From assembly GCA_031292335.1 (NCBI GenBank), contig JARLHH010000058.1, forward strand, positions 1 to 25,781: a stretch of 25,781 nucleotides of DNA, written 5' to 3'. Positions within the stretch are counted from its first letter, which is position 1. Every line of letters starts with the position of its first letter. Shown here piece after piece: positions 22,267-25,781 of the stretch. Source of the stretch: Candidatus Limnocylindrales bacterium. Its GTDB lineage: Bacteria; Chloroflexota; Limnocylindria; Limnocylindrales; CSP1-4. Position numbers and translations under genes: made by a program. Below the pieces are notes generated by a model that was given only the letters and a program-made list of their open reading frames with translations, was not told the origin of the DNA and ran no database searches.

Positions 22267-23556
22267 GTGACCGACGCCGCCGCGCCTCGCGCCGCCGATC
22301 CCGACGGGCCTCCTCCGAGCCATCGCGCCGAAGGGGCCGATGGGACCTCCCCGCGCGCCACCGCGCCCGACGGCGCGCCGGCCAGGACCACCGCCGGTTT
22401 CTCCGATCAGCGGCTGGCCGCGTTCGACGCCTCGATCCGCGCCATGGCGACGGTCCTGTCCGTCGACCGCATCCTCCAGGTCATCGTGGATCGCGTGCGC
22501 GAGCTCGTCGGGGCGGGATACGCCGCCCTCGGGGTCGTCGACGCGGAGGGCGTCATCGAGGAGTTCATCACGAGCGGGATGTCGCGCCTGGAACGGTCGC
22601 GGATCGGGGCACCTCCGCGCGGCCACGGGATCCTGGGGCTGATCATCCGCGAGAACCGGTCGTACCGGCTCGCCGACCTGATGGAGGATCCCCGCCGCTA
22701 CGGCTTCCCGCCCCATCACCCGGAGATGCACGCGTTCCTCGGCGTGCCGGTGACCATTCACGGCCGGACCATCGGCAATCTCTACCTGACGGAAAAGGCC
22801 GGCGGGTTCAGCGAGGCGGATGAGCAGCTGGTGGAGCTGTTCGCCGGCCACGCCGCGATCGCGATGGAGAACGCCCGCCTCCACGACCAGGTGCAGCGGC
22901 TTGCAGTCGTCGAGGAGCGCGAGCGGATCGGCCGCGACCTCCACGACGGCGTCATCCAGTCCATCTACGCCGTCGGCCTGTCGCTTGAGGATGTCCCGGA
23001 CCTGATGGTGGAGGAGCCCGCCGAGGCGAGCCGGCGCGTCGAGCGGGCCATCGAGAGCCTCGACCAGACGATCCGCGACATCCGCAACTTCATCTTCGGG
23101 CTCCGTCCCCAGCTGCTCGACGGGGTGGAGATGGTCGAAGGGCTGGCGGCCCTCGCCGACGAGTTCCGGGTCAACACGATGGTCGACGTGGAGCTGCGCG
23201 CGGGCGCGGAGGCGGACGCCAACTCGCTGGACCCGGAGCGAACCCTGGAGGTCCTGTCGGTGGTGCGCGAAGCGCTCAGCAACATCGCGCGGCACGCCCG
23301 GGCAACCCGGGCGGAGGTGCTGGTCGCGAGCGACGGGGGCGGGATCACGGTGACGGTCAGCGACAACGGCGTCGGGTTCGATCCGGATGCCCCGCGCGGT
23401 CTCGGGCACCTGGGACTCGCCAATATGGACGCGCGGATGACCGGCATCGGCGGGACGCTCAGCGTCGAAAGCTCACGCGATCGCGGGACGCGTATCATCG
23501 CCCATGTTCCCCGTGACCCCTCGGTCGGCGAGACAGAGGACGACCCGGAGACGTGA
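22267..23556 (+). CDS. GAF-domain sensor histidine kinase, DosS/DevS-like
   Basis: The product is 429 residues and soluble. After a Pro/Ala-rich start of about 45 residues come: a GAF domain (about 62-205); a HisKA_3 dimerisation helix with the phospho-acceptor H226 in ERIGRDLHDGVIQS; and a HATPase_c domain with N339 (REALSNIARHA), G1 box DNGVGF (367-372) and G2 GLGHLGLANM. The GAF segment GFPPHHPEMHAFLGVPV (146-162), followed by GNLYLTEKAGGF, is strikingly like the first GAF domain of mycobacterial DosS, a haem-based O2/NO/CO sensor whose haem ligand lies in that domain. H150 or H151 is a candidate ligand here. Unlike DosS there is one GAF domain, not two. The partner regulator begins 25 bp downstream. 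Confidence 0.9.
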   Translation: MTDAAAPRAADPDGPPPSHRAEGADGTSPRATAPDGAPARTTAGFSDQRLAAFDASIRAMATVLSVDRILQVIVDRVRELVGAGYAALGVVDAEGVIEEFITSGMSRLERSRIGAPPRGHGILGLIIRENRSYRLADLMEDPRRYGFPPHHPEMHAFLGVPVTIHGRTIGNLYLTEKAGGFSEADEQLVELFAGHAAIAMENARLHDQVQRLAVVEERERIGRDLHDGVIQSIYAVGLSLEDVPDLMVEEPAEASRRVERAIESLDQTIRDIRNFIFGLRPQLLDGVEMVEGLAALADEFRVNTMVDVELRAGAEADANSLDPERTLEVLSVVREALSNIARHARATRAEVLVASDGGGITVTVSDNGVGFDPDAPRGLGHLGLANMDARMTGIGGTLSVESSRDRGTRIIAHVPRDPSVGETEDDPET

Positions 23557-23581
23557 AACGGAACGGAGGCCCACCTCGACC

Positions 23582-24256
23582 ATGACGGAGCAGCCCGAAC
23601 CGCGTCCCCTTCGCCTGCTCGTCGTGGACGACCACGAGGTCGTGCGGCAGGGCCTCGTTGCGCTCATCGACCGCCGCGAGAAGTTCCAAGTGGTCGCCGA
23701 GGCGGGCACGGTCGCGGAAGCCCTCGACGCGGCGCGCCGCTTCCAGCCCGACCTCGTGATCATGGACGTCCGGCTTCCCGACGGTTCCGGGATCGAGGCG
23801 TGCCGCGAGATCCGGGCCGAGCTCCCCGCGACCCGCGTGGTGATGCTGACGAGCTACCCCGACGAGGAGGCGGTCCTCTCGGCGATCATCGCCGGCGCAT
23901 CCGGGTACCTGCTCAAGCAGGTCCGGGCGCGCGACCTGGTCATCGCCCTGGAGGCGGTCGGCCGGGGCGAATCGCTGCTGGACCCGGCGGTGACCGAGAA
24001 GGTCCTCGAGCGCGTCCGGAGGATCGCGTCGGGGACCTACACGGACGAGCTCGCCCAGCTCACCGCCCAGGAGCAGAAGATCCTCCAGCTCGTGGCCGAG
24101 GGCAAGACGAACAAGGAGATCGCCTCGGAGGTCTTCCTGTCCGACAAGACGGTCAAGAACTACGTCAGCTCGATCCTCTCGAAGCTCAACCTGCAGCGGC
24201 GCGCCCAGGCGGCGGCCTTTGTCGCCAAGCACCGGCTCCCCGGCTCGGGCACGTAG
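23582..24256 (+). CDS. NarL/DosR-like response regulator
   Basis: The product is 224 residues. The receiver domain has D16/D17 (VVDDHEVVRQG), phospho-acceptor D62 (IMDVRLPDGSG), T90 (MLTSYPDEEA) and K112 (YLLKQVRA). The LuxR-type HTH (about 160-215) contains LTAQEQKILQLVAEGKTNKEI and KTVKNYVSSILSKL. The recognition helix residues K189, K192 and N193 match the DNA-contacting KTVKN of mycobacterial DosR, so the operator may be similar. ATG 23582 is chosen because it precedes the conserved receiver start; GGAGG lies about 12 nt upstream, rather far. It forms a two-component pair with the GAF kinase and probably controls hypoxia or redox responses, including the nearby usp gene (inference). Confidence 0.92.
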   Translation: MTEQPEPRPLRLLVVDDHEVVRQGLVALIDRREKFQVVAEAGTVAEALDAARRFQPDLVIMDVRLPDGSGIEACREIRAELPATRVVMLTSYPDEEAVLSAIIAGASGYLLKQVRARDLVIALEAVGRGESLLDPAVTEKVLERVRRIASGTYTDELAQLTAQEQKILQLVAEGKTNKEIASEVFLSDKTVKNYVSSILSKLNLQRRAQAAAFVAKHRLPGSGT

Positions 24257-24304
24257 CGCGCGCTCGCCCGCCGCGATGCGTCGCGAAGATCCAAGTCTGC
24301 GGCC

Positions 24305-25576
24305 ATGAAGCCCGTCAGTGCCGCCGAGGCGGTCGAGGCAATCCGCTCCGGCGACCGGGTCTATGTCCAGTGCGCTGCCGCCGCACCGTCCGTCCTGCTC
24401 GACGCGCTCGTCCAGCGCGCCCCCGAGCTGCGCGACGTGGAGATCGTCCACCTCCACATCGAGGGGCCCGGCCCGCACCTGGCCCCGGAGATGGCCGGCC
24501 ACTTCCGCCACACGGCCCTCTTCATCGGCCCGAACGCCCGCGCCGCCGTGAACGAGGGCCGGGCCGACTTCGTGCCCGTCTTCCTCTCGGACGTGCCGCA
24601 CCTGTTCGATGCGGGCCTGCTTCCGCTCGACGTGGTGCTCTGCAACGTCTCGATGCCGGACGAGCACGGGTACTGCTCGCTCGGGACGGCCGTCGAGGCG
24701 ATGCAGGCCGCGATCCGGTCCTCGACGACCGTGATCGCCCAGCTCAACGCGGCGATGCCGCGGACCCTGGGCGAGAGCTTCATCCACGTCTCGCAGATCG
24801 ACTACGCGGTCGAGGTCGAGGTGCCGCCCTACCTGGTGCCGGCCGGCGAGATCGACCCCGTGGAGCGCCGGATCGGCGAGTTCGTCGCGGAGATGGTTCC
24901 GGACGGCGCAACGCTCCAGATGGGGATCGGCGCCATTCCCAACGCGGTCGCGCTGTTCCTCCGCGACAAGCACGACCTGGGCATCCACACGGAGCTGATG
25001 ACCGACCCGGTCGTGGACCTCGTGGAGGCGGGCGCCGTGACCGGGCTGGCCAAGGAGCGCAACCGCGGCAAGATCGTGGCCACCTTCATGATGGGGACCG
25101 AGAAGCTGTACCGGTTCGCGCACGACAATCCGATGGTCGAGATGCGCGCCTGCGACTTCACGAACGACACCCACGTGATCCGCAGCTTCCGCCGGATGAC
25201 CGCCATCAACTCGGCGATCGCGATCGACCTGACCGGCCAGGTCTGCGCGGACTCGATCGGCTGGCGTCTCTACAGCGGAGTCGGCGGGCAGATGGACTTC
25301 ATCCGTGGGGCGGCCCTCGCCGTGGAGGGTCGCCCGATCATCGCGCTCCCCTCGACGGCGGCCGGGGGAACCGTCTCGCGGATCACGCCCTTCCTCCCCG
25401 AGGGGTCGGGCGTCGTGACCACGCGGGCGCACGTCCGGACCGTCGTGACGGAGTGGGGCGTCGCGGAGCTCTACGGGAAGTCCATCCGCGAACGGGCGGC
25501 CGCCCTCATCGCGATCGCGCACCCCGACTTCCGCGACGAGCTGACCGTGCAGGCGCGGCGCACGCACTACCTGTAG
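24305..25576 (+). CDS. Acetyl-CoA hydrolase/transferase family protein (4-hydroxybutyrate or butyrate-type CoA-transferase)
   Basis: The product is 423 residues. Family signatures: VLCNVSMPDEHGYCSLG (111-127), LQMGIGAIPNAV (205-214), the catalytic glutamate E230 in GIHTELMTDPVVDL and the C-terminal GVGGQMDFIRGA, all characteristic of single-chain CoA-transferases such as 4-hydroxybutyrate, butyrate or succinyl-CoA:acetate transferases. It would move CoA between acetyl-CoA and a short carboxylate through a glutamyl-CoA intermediate; true hydrolase activity is less likely. ATG 24305 has no Shine-Dalgarno site; AAGTCT 6 nt upstream has the spacing of the leaderless -10 boxes but lacks the initial T. 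The gene is 48 bp after the response regulator. With the aminotransferase/CoA-transferase cluster it suggests fermentation or oxidation of C4-C5 acids. Confidence 0.88.
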   Translation: MKPVSAAEAVEAIRSGDRVYVQCAAAAPSVLLDALVQRAPELRDVEIVHLHIEGPGPHLAPEMAGHFRHTALFIGPNARAAVNEGRADFVPVFLSDVPHLFDAGLLPLDVVLCNVSMPDEHGYCSLGTAVEAMQAAIRSSTTVIAQLNAAMPRTLGESFIHVSQIDYAVEVEVPPYLVPAGEIDPVERRIGEFVAEMVPDGATLQMGIGAIPNAVALFLRDKHDLGIHTELMTDPVVDLVEAGAVTGLAKERNRGKIVATFMMGTEKLYRFAHDNPMVEMRACDFTNDTHVIRSFRRMTAINSAIAIDLTGQVCADSIGWRLYSGVGGQMDFIRGAALAVEGRPIIALPSTAAGGTVSRITPFLPEGSGVVTTRAHVRTVVTEWGVAELYGKSIRERAAALIAIAHPDFRDELTVQARRTHYL

Positions 25577-25594
25577 GCCGGCAGAGGTCAGTCG

Positions 25595-25619
25595 CGGGCG
25601 GGGCGCCGACTGCCGCCCG
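25595..25619 (+). terminator. Possible terminator hairpin after the CoA-transferase gene
   Basis: CGGGCGG (25595-25601) pairs perfectly with CCGCCCG (25613-25619) across an 11-nt loop, 19 bp after the stop. No T-run. Confidence 0.4.
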
Positions 25620-25669
25620 GAAGTGGCGCACATACGGCGCCCCGGGGCCCGACGCAGGTAGTGGTGGGG

Positions 25670-25781
25670 CCCCCCCCCCCCCCCCCGCCGCCCCCCCCCC
25701 CCCCCCCCGGGGCCCCCCCAACCCCCCCCTTGGCCCCCCCCCATGACCCCCACAATTGGGCGGCCTAAAGCACAACAAAAC
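25670..25781. other. Homopolymer-rich, probably artefactual contig end
   Basis: Runs of 17 C (25670-25686) and 18 C (25691-25708) are followed by further runs of 7 to 9 C broken by one or two other bases, then a short AT-richer tail. Nothing elsewhere in the window looks like this. It is best read as low-quality sequence at a contig edge; reading frames through it are meaningless. Confidence 0.8.

Overview
This is strongly GC-rich bacterial DNA, densely coded on both strands, with a damaged 3' end that looks like a metagenome contig edge. Degenerate -10 boxes of the form TACNNT, several of them only 6 to 8 nt before a start codon, point to leaderless transcription. That, a MalT-like ATPase fused to a BTAD domain, a DosS/DosR-like sensor pair and a CbiMQO metal importer suggest a Chloroflexota lineage (for example Limnocylindria-like), with a high-GC actinobacterium as the alternative. 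The taxonomic call is inference; there is no rRNA or other marker in the window.

Layout. 1-1791 is the 3' part of an envelope protein with a long Pro/Glu repeat, a zinc ribbon, one membrane helix and a discoidin-like domain. It converges on, and overlaps by 32 bp, a 1023-residue STAND-ATPase/BTAD regulator (1760-4831, minus). 5017-5379 is a small lipoprotein. 5426-9036 is a four-gene ABC-2 export operon (ATPase, permease, ATPase, permease) with overlapping genes. 9166-10266 is a membrane-anchored LysM protein that converges on peptide deformylase (10298-10774, minus) across a strong hairpin.

10890-14091 (minus) is a cobalt/nickel ECF importer cbiMQO, divergent from a Fur-family regulator (14231-14698). 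The shared promoter region carries TTGC elements every 13 bp and probably serves metal-dependent control. 14719-15513 (minus) is enoyl-ACP reductase FabI, divergent from a HAD-IIA phosphatase (15718-16629).

16749-21494 is an amino-acid catabolic group: a RocA-type semialdehyde dehydrogenase, a class-III aminotransferase, and the two subunits of a family I CoA-transferase. Together they could deaminate an omega-amino acid, oxidise the semialdehyde and activate the acid with CoA. 21548-21964 (minus) is a universal stress protein. Divergent from it, 22267-24256 encode a GAF-domain histidine kinase and a NarL-type response regulator that closely resemble mycobacterial DosS/DosR. 24305-25576 is a 4-hydroxybutyrate/acetyl-CoA hydrolase-type CoA-transferase. 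From about 25670 the sequence becomes homopolymeric C and is probably not reliable.

I see no tRNA, rRNA, CRISPR array, insertion sequence or phage gene. The features that most deserve a second look are the metal-regulatory intergenic region, the deformylase gene with no canonical start codon, the recurring leaderless promoters, and the DosRS-like pair next to a stress-protein gene.
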